Positions 17,755-27,542 of a stretch of DNA of 40,650 bases are shown here, one piece after another (within the stretch, counting starts at the first letter, position 1; each line of letters opens with the position of its first letter). The DNA lies in contig CANJNI010000040.1 of the NCBI GenBank assembly GCA_947475995.1, positions 1 through 40,650 on the forward strand, given 5' to 3'. Source of the DNA: Beijerinckiaceae bacterium (GTDB taxonomy: Bacteria > Pseudomonadota > Alphaproteobacteria > Rhizobiales > Beijerinckiaceae). Below the pieces are notes generated by a model that was given only the letters and a program-made list of their open reading frames with translations, had not been told where the DNA came from and ran no database searches. The position numbers were made by a program, and so were the translations under genes.

Positions 17755-18849
17755 TCAGACCTCCCGCGTTTCGAAGTCGATGCGCGGATCGATCCAGGTG
17801 TAGGTGAGATCGGAGAGCAGGTTCACCACGAGGCCGAGCAGCGAGAAGATGTAGAGGTTCGCGAACACCACCGGATAATCGCGATTGACGATGGACTCGA
17901 ACGAAAGGAGTCCCAGCCCGTCGAGCGAGAAGATGCTTTCGATCAGCAGCGAGCCGGTGAAGAAGGCGTGGATGAATGCGCCCGGAAAGCCCGCGATGAC
18001 GATCAGCATGGCGTTGCGGAAGACGTGTCCGTAAAGCACCTGATTCTCCGTCAGGCCCTTCATGCGCGCTGTCTGCACATATTGCTTGCGGATTTCATCG
18101 AGGAAGGAATTTTTCGTCAGGAAGGTCGCGGTGGCGAAAGCCCCGATGGCCATGGAGGTGACGGGCAGGATGATGTGCCAGAAGTAGTCGGCGATCTTCT
18201 GCGGCCAGGGCATATCCGAAAAACCTTCGGACGTCAGGCCTCGCAGGGGGAAGATCTGCCAGAACGAGCCGCCCGCAAACAGAACGATGAGCAGGATCGC
18301 GAACAGGAAACTGGGAATCGCATAGCCGACGATGACGACCGCCGAGGTCCAAGTGTCGAAGCGCGAACCGTCCTTCACGGCCTTGCGGATGCCGAGGGGA
18401 ATCGAGATCGCGTAGGACAGCAGCGTCATCCAGAGACCGAGCGAGATCGAGACGGGGAGCTTGTCGCGGATCAATTGCAGGACGGGCGTGTCGCGGAAAT
18501 AGCTTTTGCCGAAATCGAAGCGCGCATAGTTGCCGATCATCAGCGCGAAGCGCTCCCATGCGGGCTTGTCGAAACCGAACTGCTTTTCAAGTTCGGCGAT
18601 GAACTTCGGGTCGAGTCCTTGCGCGCCACGGTAGCGCGATTCCATCGCCTGCGACTGCGCTGCGGCGCCCAGATCGTTGCCGCCGCCGCTGAAGCGGGAA
18701 TTGGCGCCGGAGTCGAGCCCCTGCAATTGCGCCAGCACGCGCTCCACCGGGCCGCCCGGGGCGAATTGCACGATGACAAAGGAAATGAACAGGATTCCCA
18801 GAATCGTGGGAATCATCAGCAGGAGACGGCGGGCGATGTAGGCGGCCAT
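17755..18849 (-). CDS. yejB: YejB-type peptide ABC transporter permease
   Basis: A 364-residue DppB/OppB-type permease. It starts with [20 protein letters not shown], followed by the periplasmic insert containing [13 protein letters not shown], an arrangement characteristic of YejB. The coupling loop [23 protein letters not shown] is intact, and [15 protein letters not shown] is conserved in the family. The gene follows the binding-protein gene after 53 bases and forms the membrane channel with YejE. Confidence 0.93.
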   Translation of the reverse strand: MAAYIARRLLLMIPTILGILFISFVIVQFAPGGPVERVLAQLQGLDSGANSRFSGGGNDLGAAAQSQAMESRYRGAQGLDPKFIAELEKQFGFDKPAWERFALMIGNYARFDFGKSYFRDTPVLQLIRDKLPVSISLGLWMTLLSYAISIPLGIRKAVKDGSRFDTWTSAVVIVGYAIPSFLFAILLIVLFAGGSFWQIFPLRGLTSEGFSDMPWPQKIADYFWHIILPVTSMAIGAFATATFLTKNSFLDEIRKQYVQTARMKGLTENQVLYGHVFRNAMLIVIAGFPGAFIHAFFTGSLLIESIFSLDGLGLLSFESIVNRDYPVVFANLYIFSLLGLVVNLLSDLTYTWIDPRIDFETREV

Positions 18850-18902
18850 GGGCTCCCAGTCTGTGCGGCGCTGTTGCGTCGTTTGTGTTTAAGCAGCGCC
18901 GG

Positions 18903-20768
18903 TCAGGGCTGCAAGCCGATGCGGCGGGCCTTTGCGGCGTCCCACCACCAGATGGAGGGCGCGCCGGTGGTGTATTTCGGGGTTGTTTCAGGGCGCGAGA
19001 ATACGTCCCAATGCGCCACGAGGCTTGCGCCCTTGTACCACATGGGCACCCAGTAGCGCCCGGCGCGGAGCACGCGATCGAGCGACTTGCAAAGGATGTT
19101 GAGTTCCTTGCGGTTGTCGACGCGGGCGATGCGGGCGATGAGATCATCCACGACCGGGTCCGAAATTCCCGCCAGATTGCGCGAGCCGGGCGTCTTCGCG
19201 GCTTCCGAACCATAAACGATCCGCAGGCTGTCGCCGGGCGTCTGCGAACCGCCCATGGCGAGCGTCACGATGTCGAAGTCGAATGCGTCGAGGCGGCGCT
19301 TGTATTGCGCGGCGTCCACAAGGCGGATGCGCGACTCGATGCCGAGGCGGCGCAGGTTCGCCTGGAACGGTTCGGTGTGCGGCGTGAGCGCGCCGGAGGA
19401 ATCCAGAAACTCCACCTCGAAGGGCGATCCATCGGGGAGACGCAGGCGATTGCCCTCCCGCTTGCAGCCCGCTGCGCGCAGCAGCTCGTCGGCGCGGCGC
19501 AGCATGTTGCGGTCGGAGCCGGAGCCATCGGAAACCGGCGGGACCCACGGCTCGTTGAAACATTCCTCCGGAACCTTTCCGCGGAAGGGTTCGAGGATCG
19601 CGAGTTCTTCGGGCGTCGGCTTGCCGACGGCTTTCATGTCCGAGTTTTCGAAGAACGATGTGGTCCGCTTGTAGGCGGAATACATGATGTTCTTGTTCGT
19701 CCACTCGAAATCGAACGCGAAGGAAAAAGCCTCGCGGATGCGCGGATCGCGGAACATCGGGCGGCGGGTGTTGAAGTACCAGCCTTGCGTCGGCGTGGGC
19801 GCGCCGTTCGGCAGTTCTTCCTTCTTCACGCGGCCTTCGCGCACGGCCGGGAAGTCGTAGCCGGTCGCCCACTGGCGGGCCGTATATTCCTCGACGAAGT
19901 TGAGCTGGCCGGACTTGAAGGCCTCGAACGCCACCTGACGTTCGCGGAAATATTCGTAGCGGATGCGGTCGAAATTATTCGTCCCCACATTCACCGGCAG
20001 GTCCTTGCCCCAGTAATCCTTCACGCGCTCGAATTCGACAAAACGGCCTTGCTCGTAGCGGGAAAGCCTGTACGGGCCCGAGCCCAGCGGAGCTTCAAGG
20101 GTGGAGGCTTCGAAATCGCGGTTCGCCCACCAGGCGGACGAGAAGATCGGCATTCCGGCGACCACGAGATGCAGGTCTCGGCTGCGTCTCGGGGTGAACT
20201 TGATGGTCGCGATATCGTCGGCCTCGGCTTCCGCGCCCGCCATTTCGGACAGGATGCTGCGATAGACCGGGTGGCCCTTCTCCTTCAGGATGTTGAGCGA
20301 GAAGGCGACGTCTTTCGCGGTGAGTTTCGATCCGTCGTGGAAGCGCGCCTCCGGCCGCAGCATGAAGCGGTAGGTCAGCTTGTCGGCCGAAACCTTCACG
20401 GTTTTCGCCACCAGCCCATAGGCCGAGCCGGGCTCGTCGCCCGAACCCGACATGAGCGTGTCGAACGTCATGTCCATGCCGGCCGCGCCGTCGCCCTTGA
20501 ACACGTAAATGTTGAAGGTGTCGAAGGTCTCGAAATTCTGGTTCCCCGATGTGTTGTAGATCTGGATCGCCAGATTGCCGCCCTTGGGGGCGTTGGGGTT
20601 CACATAGCGGAAATGCTTGAAGTCCGGCGCTTCGGCCAGTTCGCCGAAGGTGGAGAGGCCGTGCGTTTCCGTCTCACCGTCGGCGGCTTTCGCCGGGAGC
20701 CGCGAGAGGAGCAGCGCGCCGAAAGCGGTCTGGCCGTACAGGAGGGCGGTGCGTCGCGTGACCTTCAT
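18903..20768 (-). CDS. yejA: YejA-type peptide ABC transporter substrate-binding protein
   Basis: A 621-residue periplasmic solute-binding protein of the extracellular family 5 (DppA/OppA/YejA). The N-terminus MKVTRRTALLYGQTAFGALL ends at AKA, a signal with twin arginines, so Tat export is possible. Mature motifs include NPNAPKGGNLAIQIYNT, YRFMLRPEARFHDGSKLTAKDV (typical SBP-5 region) and DFEWTNKNIMYSAYKRTTSFFENSD, a YejA-like segment. GGAG lies six bases before the ATG. It is first in the yejABEF-deoB-upp set. Related Yej systems take up peptides, including microcin C in Escherichia coli; the ligand here is unknown. Confidence 0.92.
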   Translation of the reverse strand: MKVTRRTALLYGQTAFGALLLSRLPAKAADGETETHGLSTFGELAEAPDFKHFRYVNPNAPKGGNLAIQIYNTSGNQNFETFDTFNIYVFKGDGAAGMDMTFDTLMSGSGDEPGSAYGLVAKTVKVSADKLTYRFMLRPEARFHDGSKLTAKDVAFSLNILKEKGHPVYRSILSEMAGAEAEADDIATIKFTPRRSRDLHLVVAGMPIFSSAWWANRDFEASTLEAPLGSGPYRLSRYEQGRFVEFERVKDYWGKDLPVNVGTNNFDRIRYEYFRERQVAFEAFKSGQLNFVEEYTARQWATGYDFPAVREGRVKKEELPNGAPTPTQGWYFNTRRPMFRDPRIREAFSFAFDFEWTNKNIMYSAYKRTTSFFENSDMKAVGKPTPEELAILEPFRGKVPEECFNEPWVPPVSDGSGSDRNMLRRADELLRAAGCKREGNRLRLPDGSPFEVEFLDSSGALTPHTEPFQANLRRLGIESRIRLVDAAQYKRRLDAFDFDIVTLAMGGSQTPGDSLRIVYGSEAAKTPGSRNLAGISDPVVDDLIARIARVDNRKELNILCKSLDRVLRAGRYWVPMWYKGASLVAHWDVFSRPETTPKYTTGAPSIWWWDAAKARRIGLQP

Positions 20769-20877
20769 GCGGAACTCCAGGCGGGTCGGGGCCGATGAGG
20801 GCCGGGCCCGATGATTCGCATGATTATGTCGGAATTTCGGGGCGAGGCCAGCGGGCCTGTCGGGATGCGGATTGCCC

Positions 20878-20909
20878 AAAACAAAAGGCCGGGCGCGGGC
20901 CCGGCCTTT
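20878..20909 (-). terminator. Rho-independent terminator after the cytochrome c gene
   Basis: A perfect 11-bp stem, AAAGGCCGGGC paired with GCCCGGCCTTT, with a four-base loop. On the minus strand it is followed by TGTTTT, giving a T-rich tail. It lies 20 bases after the cytochrome c stop and 110 bases before yejA, so it separates the two transcription units. Confidence 0.8.
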
Positions 20910-20929
20910 GAAACAGGTCCGTTCGGCTG

Positions 20930-21469
20930 TTAGGGGGCCGGCAGCGGAGCCGGCGCATCGGCCAGCGAGCGCAGATACGCAATGATGTCGGCGCGCTTCT
21001 TGGCGTCCTTCTCGCCGCCATAGGCCATCTTGGTGCCCTTGGCGAAGGTCTGGGGCGCCTGAATGAAGGAGTTCAGGTGGTCGTAGGTCCAGTCGCCTTC
21101 CTTGGCTTTCAGGGCGTCCGAATAGGCGAAGCCAAGCGAGGCGATGTCGCGGTTCACGACGCCGTAGAGAGGCGGGCCGACCTTGGCGGCGCCTCCCTTT
21201 TCGAAGGAGTGACAGGCCACGCAGGGCTTGGCGGAAGCTTCGCCGCGCTTCGGATCGGCCGCAGCAAAGAGAACCGGCAGCGGTTCGGCAGTCGCAGCGG
21301 TTGCGGCGGGGCCGGTCGCGCCGTGGTCGCTCGCGCCCGGCAGGTCATAGCCCGGCTTGCCGCCGTGCGGGCGGGAGAAAACCGCGTCCGAAAACATGCC
21401 AAGAACCATAAGGAAAAGGCAGCCCCCCAGTGTGGCGCCGGCGATCTTGTTGAACTCGAAGGAATCCAT
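20930..21469 (-). CDS. Membrane-anchored cytochrome c (CycM/c552-like)
   Basis: A 179-residue class I cytochrome c with an uncleaved N-terminal anchor: MDSFEFNKIAGATLGGCLFL continues into a hydrophobic helix to about residue 30. A flexible alanine-rich linker (about residues 50-70) leads to the heme domain with CVACH and the axial methionine in FAKGTKMAYGG. This matches the CycM-like cytochromes that pass electrons from the bc1 complex to terminal oxidases in alphaproteobacteria. The ATG at 21467-21469 was picked because the anchor starts there. It diverges from kdsB, a neighbourhood common in Hyphomicrobiales. Confidence 0.9.
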   Translation of the reverse strand: MDSFEFNKIAGATLGGCLFLMVLGMFSDAVFSRPHGGKPGYDLPGASDHGATGPAATAATAEPLPVLFAAADPKRGEASAKPCVACHSFEKGGAAKVGPPLYGVVNRDIASLGFAYSDALKAKEGDWTYDHLNSFIQAPQTFAKGTKMAYGGEKDAKKRADIIAYLRSLADAPAPLPAP

Positions 21470-21551
21470 ATTCCGTGGGCTCCGCCTGAACTGAACCGGA
21501 GAGGATGACCGTGATGGCCGGTCGGCCGTCACCAGCCATGCGATCTCGAAT

Positions 21552-21570
21552 CCGCAGGATGGTCCTGCGG
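21552..21570. promoter_or_regulatory. 8-3-8 inverted repeat in the cytochrome c/kdsB divergent spacer
   Basis: CCGCAGGA and TCCTGCGG are perfect reverse complements around TGG. The element lies between two divergent genes, 83 bases upstream of the cytochrome start and about 24 bases before a candidate kdsB -35 box. It could be an operator or a transcript hairpin; nothing else in the spacer explains it. Confidence 0.35.
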
Positions 21571-21593
21571 CGATGCGGGGTTGATTAGCCCCA

Positions 21594-21621
21594 TTGCGTG
21601 CTGCTTTGCAACACGTATAAA
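21594..21621 (+). promoter_or_regulatory. Candidate sigma-70 promoter of the kdsB operon
   Basis: TTGCGT (21594-21599) and TATAAA (21616-21621) are separated by 16 bases, 79 bases before the kdsB start. TATAAA is an unusual run in this GC-rich DNA and lies in the right orientation and place. The call rests only on resemblance to the consensus. Confidence 0.45.
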
Positions 21622-21699
21622 CGGCTAGTGTTTGATACCTATTGCGGCCTCCCGACGCATGTCCGGGCCAGCAGGGCCTGAGACGTTCCGAAAGCCGCC

Positions 21700-22437
21700 A
21701 TGCCCAACCCGATTGTCCTGATTCCGGCCCGGATGGCCTCCACAAGGCTGCCCAACAAGCCGCTGGCGGATATTTGCGGCGAGTCGATGATCGTTCAGGT
21801 CTGGCGGCGGGCGGTCGAGGCGGATATCGGGCCGGTTCTGGTGGCGGCGGATGCGCCGGAAATCGTGGCCGCCGTGAAGGCCGCGGGCGGCGATGCCGTC
21901 ATGACGGGTCTGCACCACCAGTCAGGCTCGGACCGGATTTTCGAGGCGATCAGCCGTTTCGATCCGGACGAGAAACACGACGTCGTGGTCAACGTGCAGG
22001 GCGACCTGCCGACCATTGAGCCCGCCCCGGTGCGGGCTTCGCTGCGGGCTTTGGCCGACCCTGAGACGCAGATCGGCACCCTGACGGCGCTGATTTCCCG
22101 CGCGGAGGAAAAGACCAATCCGAATGTGGTCAAGGTGGTCGGATCGCAGATCGCCGCCGATCTGTTGCGCGCGCTCTACTTCACCCGCGCCACCGCCCCC
22201 CATGGCGAGGGGCCGCTCTATCATCACATCGGGCTTTACGCCTATCGCCGGGCGGCCCTGAAAAGGTTCGTCTCCCTGCCTCCCTCGCCGCTGGAACAGC
22301 GTGAAAAGCTGGAGCAATTGCGCGCGCTCGAAGCCGGGATGAGAATAGACGTGGCGATCGTCGATACGGTTCCGCTGGGGGTCGATACGCCCGAGGATCT
22401 GGAACGAGCGCGCGAATTGTTGAGGATGAAAGCATGA
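21700..22437 (+). CDS. kdsB: 3-deoxy-manno-octulosonate cytidylyltransferase
   Basis: A 245-residue CMP-Kdo synthetase that activates Kdo with CTP for lipopolysaccharide core assembly. The nucleotide loop is [18 protein letters not shown], the metal-binding aspartate is in [10 protein letters not shown], and [15 protein letters not shown] plus [14 protein letters not shown] are conserved family segments. It shows the organism makes Kdo-containing LPS. The stop overlaps the pheA start by ATGA. Confidence 0.95.
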   Translation: MPNPIVLIPARMASTRLPNKPLADICGESMIVQVWRRAVEADIGPVLVAADAPEIVAAVKAAGGDAVMTGLHHQSGSDRIFEAISRFDPDEKHDVVVNVQGDLPTIEPAPVRASLRALADPETQIGTLTALISRAEEKTNPNVVKVVGSQIAADLLRALYFTRATAPHGEGPLYHHIGLYAYRRAALKRFVSLPPSPLEQREKLEQLRALEAGMRIDVAIVDTVPLGVDTPEDLERARELLRMKA

Positions 22438-23306
22438 GCCCCGAAAGAATGACGAACAAGGTCATCGCCTATCAGGGCGAGCCGGGCGCCAATTCCCACA
22501 TTGCCTGTCAGGATGTGTTTCCGCAATGGACGCCGCTGCCCTGCGCGTCGTTCGAGGACGCCTTTGCGGCGATCAGCGACGGCACGGCGTCGCTCGGCAT
22601 GATCCCGATCGAGAATTCGCTCGCCGGCCGCGTGGCGGACATTCATCATTTCCTGCCGGCTTCGGGCCTGCACATCATCGGCGAAAATTTTCTGCCGATC
22701 CATTTCCACCTGATGGCCATCAGGGGCGCGTCACTGGCGACCATCAAGTCGGTCTACAGCCACGTCCATGCGCTCGGCCAGTGCCGCAAGATCATACGCA
22801 AGCTCGGCCTGAAGCCGGTTGTCACCGGCGATACGGCGGGCTCGGCCCGTGAAGTTTCGCAATGGAACGACCCGACGCGCGCCTCGCTCGCGCCGCCGCT
22901 GGCCGCCGACATTTACGATCTCGACGTGCTGGCGCGCGATGTGGAAGACGAGGCGCACAATACGACGCGCTTTGTGGTGCTGTCGAAATCCCCCAACTGG
23001 GCCAAGCGCGCCAACGGGCCGACGATCACGACCTTTGTGTTCCGCGTCCGCAACGTGCCGGCGGCGCTCTACAAGGCGCTGGGCGGTTTCGCCACCAATG
23101 GGGTGAACATGACCAAGCTCGAAAGCTACATGGTCAACGGCGAATTTTCCGCCACGCAATTCCTCGCCGATGTGGACGGCCATCCGGACGATCCGGGGCT
23201 GAAACTGGCGCTGGAAGAACTCGCCTTCTTCTCGAAGGAAGTACGCATTCTGGGCGTCTATGCGGCGCATCCGTTCCGCAGCACATTGTCGGAAACGGAC
23301 GGCTGA
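22434..23306 (+). CDS. pheA: Prephenate dehydratase
   Basis: A 290-residue monofunctional prephenate dehydratase making phenylpyruvate for phenylalanine synthesis. The catalytic domain (about residues 10-190) includes [21 protein letters not shown] and the catalytic HNTTRFVVL; the C-terminal ACT domain has [20 protein letters not shown], the phenylalanine-sensing region, so feedback inhibition is expected. No chorismate mutase domain is fused. It is coupled by overlaps to kdsB upstream and to a glycosyltransferase downstream. Confidence 0.95.
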   Translation: MSPERMTNKVIAYQGEPGANSHIACQDVFPQWTPLPCASFEDAFAAISDGTASLGMIPIENSLAGRVADIHHFLPASGLHIIGENFLPIHFHLMAIRGASLATIKSVYSHVHALGQCRKIIRKLGLKPVVTGDTAGSAREVSQWNDPTRASLAPPLAADIYDLDVLARDVEDEAHNTTRFVVLSKSPNWAKRANGPTITTFVFRVRNVPAALYKALGGFATNGVNMTKLESYMVNGEFSATQFLADVDGHPDDPGLKLALEELAFFSKEVRILGVYAAHPFRSTLSETDG

Positions 23307-25006
23307 TGAGCCAGCAAGCCCCGCCTCTGGCGATCTTCTATCATCCGGACGGTTTCGATACGGCGTCCTATGATCTGATGGGACGGCGGGCGGCGGGCAA
23401 GAATTTTCTCGAAGCGTGGATCGAGCGGCGCGGCGCGGAGACGTTGCATTGCGTCTCCACCAGCCGGAAGAGTTTCGAGAGCTTCTGCACGGTCGCCAAG
23501 GCGTGCGGGGCTTCCGGCAAGGCCGAATGGATCGGCCATGACCGTCCGGAACTGCTCGGGCCGGTCGGCACACTCTACTTTCCGGCGCCGGACATTTCCG
23601 AACATGCGTGGCGGCGCTACCGGCGCAACCCGAAGGGCTGGAGCATCATCGGCGTCACTCACACCATCTGCACCAAGGCGGTGATGGACGGAATCTCCAG
23701 CTGGCTGCGCGCTCCGGTCGAGCCGTGGGACGCGGTGATCTGCACGTCCAAAGCGGTGCGCGACTCCATCGAGACGCAGATGCAGGCCGAGAGGGAATTT
23801 CTGCAGCGCCGGCTGGGCGCGACGACGTTCTCCTCGCCGCAACTGCCGATCATTCCACTTGGGGTTCCGACCGGGGCGTTCACGCCGGATGAGGGCATCC
23901 GGGCGCGCGCCCGCGCGGCCTACGGCATCGGCGATGACGACCTGGCGGCGATTTTCGTCGGGCGTCTGTCGATCTACGGCAAGGCGCATCCCGTGCCGAT
24001 GTTCATCGCGCTCGAACGCGCGGCGCGCGCGACCGGCAAGCGCGTGCATCTGCTGCTCGTCGGATGGTTCGCGAACGACTCCATCCGCAAGGCTTTCGAA
24101 TCCGGGCTGACCTTCTGGTGTCCGAGCGTCACGCCCCACATCATCGACGGCCGCAAGGACGACCTGCGTCACGATGCCTGGCAGGCGGGCGATGTGTTCG
24201 TGTCGCTGGTCGACAATATCCAGGAGACGTTCGGACTGACGCCGGTCGAGGCCATGGCGGCGGGACTGCCGTCCGTCGTGTCGGACTGGGACGGCTATCG
24301 CGATACGGTGCGGCACGGCCTCGACGGATTCCGGATTCCGACCTGTGCGCCGCCGCCCGTCTTCGGCGAAGCCCTGATGGACCGCTATGCGGCCGATCTC
24401 GACAGCTACGATTATTATCTGGCCAAATCGGCCGCCATGATCGTGGTCGATACGGAAGCCGCCGCGAAGGCGCTGATCGAATTGTTCAATGATCCCGAAC
24501 TTCGCAAGCGCATGGGCGCAGCAGCGCGGCAGCATGCGGTCGAGCGGTTCGACTGGCAGGTCGTGCTCGGCGCTTATGAAGATCTCGCGACCGATCTCGC
24601 CGCGCGCCGGAAGGCTGCGCCCGATGTCGATCCGAAAGAGTCGCGCCGCTGGCCGGCGCGTCTGTCGCCGTTCGAAATGTTCGCCAATTACCCTTCGCGC
24701 GTGCCGCTGATGACGGATCGCGTGCGTCTCCAGGTACGCAATCCTTCTGCGGCGCTGATCAATATCGCCCATGCGGAGCGCGCCGCACTGGCGTCGCACG
24801 ACAAGTTTGTCGAGCGCGCCACGCGCCTGTTCGAGGCGATCGGCAAGGCGCAAGCCCCGACCATGGCGGAGATCGCCGCCATCGACGGCAAGGAGCAGCA
24901 GGGCCAGATGATTCTGACGCTGCTGACCATGGCCAAGTTCGGGTTGATCAGCCTTGATCCGGCCAACGGAGCCGACGGGCCGCGCAAGGGAATGCTGGGC
25001 TACTGA
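23306..25006 (+). CDS. GT4-type (GT-B fold) glycosyltransferase
   Basis: A 566-residue glycosyltransferase group 1 (GT4-like) protein with the GT-B layout. AAIFVGRLSIYGKAHPVPMFIAL marks the start of the nucleotide-sugar domain, and ETFGLTPVEAMAAGLPSVVSDWDGYRD is the E-x7-E donor-binding motif. About 150 residues after the GT-B core (from about RRWPARLSPFEMF) form an extension with no recognised motif. The ATG at 23306 shares one base with the pheA stop (TGATG); an upstream extension would overlap pheA in another frame. Donor and acceptor are unknown; the proximity of kdsB makes an envelope glycan possible, but this is inference. Confidence 0.85.
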   Translation: MSQQAPPLAIFYHPDGFDTASYDLMGRRAAGKNFLEAWIERRGAETLHCVSTSRKSFESFCTVAKACGASGKAEWIGHDRPELLGPVGTLYFPAPDISEHAWRRYRRNPKGWSIIGVTHTICTKAVMDGISSWLRAPVEPWDAVICTSKAVRDSIETQMQAEREFLQRRLGATTFSSPQLPIIPLGVPTGAFTPDEGIRARARAAYGIGDDDLAAIFVGRLSIYGKAHPVPMFIALERAARATGKRVHLLLVGWFANDSIRKAFESGLTFWCPSVTPHIIDGRKDDLRHDAWQAGDVFVSLVDNIQETFGLTPVEAMAAGLPSVVSDWDGYRDTVRHGLDGFRIPTCAPPPVFGEALMDRYAADLDSYDYYLAKSAAMIVVDTEAAAKALIELFNDPELRKRMGAAARQHAVERFDWQVVLGAYEDLATDLAARRKAAPDVDPKESRRWPARLSPFEMFANYPSRVPLMTDRVRLQVRNPSAALINIAHAERAALASHDKFVERATRLFEAIGKAQAPTMAEIAAIDGKEQQGQMILTLLTMAKFGLISLDPANGADGPRKGMLGY

Positions 25007-25041
25007 GTTGCGAGGCGTCGCGCGACCTGCGATCAAGCTTC

Positions 25042-27525
25042 ATGTTCCGCGCCGACTTTCGACTGCCGATTGACGATGTGCTCGACGCGCTCGGGCGTGC
25101 GTTGGCTGCGCGTCCCAATGCGGTGCTGGTCGCGCCCCCCGGCGCGGGCAAGACGACGCGCGTCCCGCTTTATCTGATCGAGCAGGGCTGGACGGCGGGC
25201 CGGAAACTCATCGTGCTGGAGCCGAGACGGCTTGCGGCGCGCGCGGCTGCCGAACGCATGGCGTCAACGCTGGGCGAGAAGGTCGGCGATACGGTCGGGC
25301 TGCGGGTGCGCCTGCAATCGCGCGTTTCGGCAAGGACGCGCATCGAGGTCGTCACCGAAGGCGTGTTCGCCCGCATGATCCTCGACGATCCTTCGCTTGA
25401 GGGCATCGCGGGCGTGCTGTTCGACGAGTTTCACGAACGCTCGCTCGACGCCGACATGGGACTCGCGCTGGCGCTGGACGCACAGGCCGGGCTGCGCGAC
25501 GATCTGCGGCTGCTGGTGATGTCGGCGACGCTCGATGGCGCGCGCGTCGCAAAGCTGCTGGGCGATGCGCCAGTCGTCGAATCCGAGGGCCGCGCATTTC
25601 CGGTGGAAACGCGCCATGTGAGCCGCGATCCGCGCGCGCGCATCGACGATGAAGTGACGCGCGTGATCTTGTCGGCTCTGGCCGCCGAGCGCGGTTCGCT
25701 GCTGGTGTTCCTGCCCGGACAGGGAGAGATCGTCCGCATTGCGGCGCTGCTGAAAGAGAAGGTGCGCGATCCCAAGGTCGACATCGAGCCGCTATATGGC
25801 GCGATGGACCGCGATGCGCAGGACCGGGCCGTGTCGCCCTCGCCGGCAGGACGCCGCAAGATCGTGCTGGCGACCTCCATCGCGGAGACATCGTTGACCA
25901 TCGAGGGCGTGCGGGTGGTGATCGACAGCGGTCTGGCGCGCGTGCCGCGATACGAGCCTGATCTGGGCCTCACCCGATTGGAAACCGTGCGTGTCTCGCG
26001 CGCCGCCGCCGATCAGCGACGTGGCCGCGCAGGCCGCACGGAACCGGGCGTCTGTTACCGCATGTGGGAAGAGGCCGCGACGGGCGCGCTCGATCCTCAC
26101 GGGCAGCCCGAAATTCTTTCCGCCGATCTCTCCGGCCTGATGCTCGATCTCGCCGCATGGGGCGCGCGTGACCCCGGCGCGCTGGCATGGCTTGATCCGC
26201 CTGCCGCGCCAGCCGTCAACGAGGCGCGTGTGCTGCTGCGCCAGTTGGGCGCGCTGGATGCGGAAGGCGCGCTGACCGACGAAGGGCGCGCGATCCGTTC
26301 GCTGGCCCTGCCGCCGCGCCTTGCCCGCATGGTTGTCGACGCTTCGCGCGCCGGCGAAGCTGTGCTGGCGGCTGACATTGCGGCCGTGCTGGTCGAGCGC
26401 GGACTGGGGGGCGACCGGTCGGATGTCAGCGAGCGCGTGGAGCGCCTGCGACGCGACCGTTCAAGGCGCGGCGAGGATGCGCGGCGGCTGGCGAAAGGCT
26501 GGGCGGATCAGGCCCGGCGGCACACCGGCGGACCTGCGGATGCGCAGGCCGATATTGCCGATTGCGGACGCCTGCTGGCGCTGGCCTATCCGGACCGGAT
26601 CGCCAAGGCGCGCGGCAAACCGGGTGAGTTTCTCATGGCGAACGGGCGCGCGGCTTCCGTGGAGCCGCATGATCGCCTCGCGAAAGAGCCGTGGCTGGCG
26701 ATTGCGGAAATCGCCGGACGTGCGGCGGCCGCGCGCATTCTGGCGGCCGCGCCGATGACGCTCGCCGACGTTGAGACGGCGGCTGGAGATGCGTTGCAGA
26801 CGCGCGAGGAAATTGCTTTCGACAAGACCTCCGGATCGCTGCGCGCGCGCCGCACCCGCAGGCTTGCGGCCATCGTGCTGGCGGAGCAGACGCTGGCGGT
26901 TCCGGCGAATGCGGATGCGGCCGTGGCGCTTGCGCGCGGGGTCGCGACGATCGGGGTGGACCGGTTGCGCTGGACGAAGGCGCAGGTGCAGTTCCGCGAC
27001 CGCGTGATGTTCCTGCGCCGTGCCGAGGGCGATGAATGGCCGGACCTGTCCGACGCCGGACTCGCGGCCGTTGTCGAAACATGGCTCGCGCCTTTCATCG
27101 AAGGGCGCACATCGGTTGCGGATATCTCGCCTGATGATCTCGACGCCGCGCTGGCTGCGCTGGTTCCGTGGGATCGCGCGCGGCGGCTGGAGCAGGAAGC
27201 CCCGACGCATTTCACCGCCCCGACCGGCTCCAGCATCGCCATCGATTATGAGGCGGATGGCGGACCGGTTCTGGCGATCCGGGTGCAGGAATTGTTCGGC
27301 CTGTCCGAACATCCTTCGCTGGCGGGCGGGCGCGTGCCGCTGACGCTGCATCTTCTGTCGCCCGCACATCGACCGATCCAGATCACGAAAGATCTGCCGG
27401 GCTTCTGGAAAGGCTCATGGGCGGCGGTGAAAACGGAAATGAAGGGCCGGTACCCACGCCATGTGTGGCCGGACGATCCGGCAAATGCTTCGCCCACCAC
27501 AAGGGCCAAGCCGCGCGCAACGTGA
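25042..27525 (+). CDS. hrpB: ATP-dependent helicase HrpB
   Basis: An 827-residue DEAH-box helicase, close in length to Escherichia coli HrpB. Motif I is APPGAGKTT (31-39), motif II DEFHER, motif III MSATLDG, motif V ATSIAETSLTIEGVRVVID and motif VI DQRRGRAGR. The helicase core is followed by the HA2-like domain and the HrpB C-terminal domain (for example FTAPTGSSIAIDYEADGGP and LHLLSPAHRPIQITKDLPGFW), which is specific to HrpB. It is a presumed RNA helicase of unknown physiological role. It lies 35 bases after the glycosyltransferase gene and may be transcribed with it. Confidence 0.96.
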   Translation: MFRADFRLPIDDVLDALGRALAARPNAVLVAPPGAGKTTRVPLYLIEQGWTAGRKLIVLEPRRLAARAAAERMASTLGEKVGDTVGLRVRLQSRVSARTRIEVVTEGVFARMILDDPSLEGIAGVLFDEFHERSLDADMGLALALDAQAGLRDDLRLLVMSATLDGARVAKLLGDAPVVESEGRAFPVETRHVSRDPRARIDDEVTRVILSALAAERGSLLVFLPGQGEIVRIAALLKEKVRDPKVDIEPLYGAMDRDAQDRAVSPSPAGRRKIVLATSIAETSLTIEGVRVVIDSGLARVPRYEPDLGLTRLETVRVSRAAADQRRGRAGRTEPGVCYRMWEEAATGALDPHGQPEILSADLSGLMLDLAAWGARDPGALAWLDPPAAPAVNEARVLLRQLGALDAEGALTDEGRAIRSLALPPRLARMVVDASRAGEAVLAADIAAVLVERGLGGDRSDVSERVERLRRDRSRRGEDARRLAKGWADQARRHTGGPADAQADIADCGRLLALAYPDRIAKARGKPGEFLMANGRAASVEPHDRLAKEPWLAIAEIAGRAAAARILAAAPMTLADVETAAGDALQTREEIAFDKTSGSLRARRTRRLAAIVLAEQTLAVPANADAAVALARGVATIGVDRLRWTKAQVQFRDRVMFLRRAEGDEWPDLSDAGLAAVVETWLAPFIEGRTSVADISPDDLDAALAALVPWDRARRLEQEAPTHFTAPTGSSIAIDYEADGGPVLAIRVQELFGLSEHPSLAGGRVPLTLHLLSPAHRPIQITKDLPGFWKGSWAAVKTEMKGRYPRHVWPDDPANASPTTRAKPRAT

Positions 27526-27542
27526 GCGCCGCATCATTGGCC

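Noticed and set aside
18885-20798. 637-codon open frame on the plus strand opposite yejA
   Set aside because: It mirrors yejA almost exactly, has no recognisable domain and arises from GC-rich third positions of the real gene.
23258-25036. 592-codon open frame on the minus strand opposite the glycosyltransferase
   Set aside because: Arginine- and glutamine-rich low-complexity translation with no family match; a shadow of the GT4 gene.
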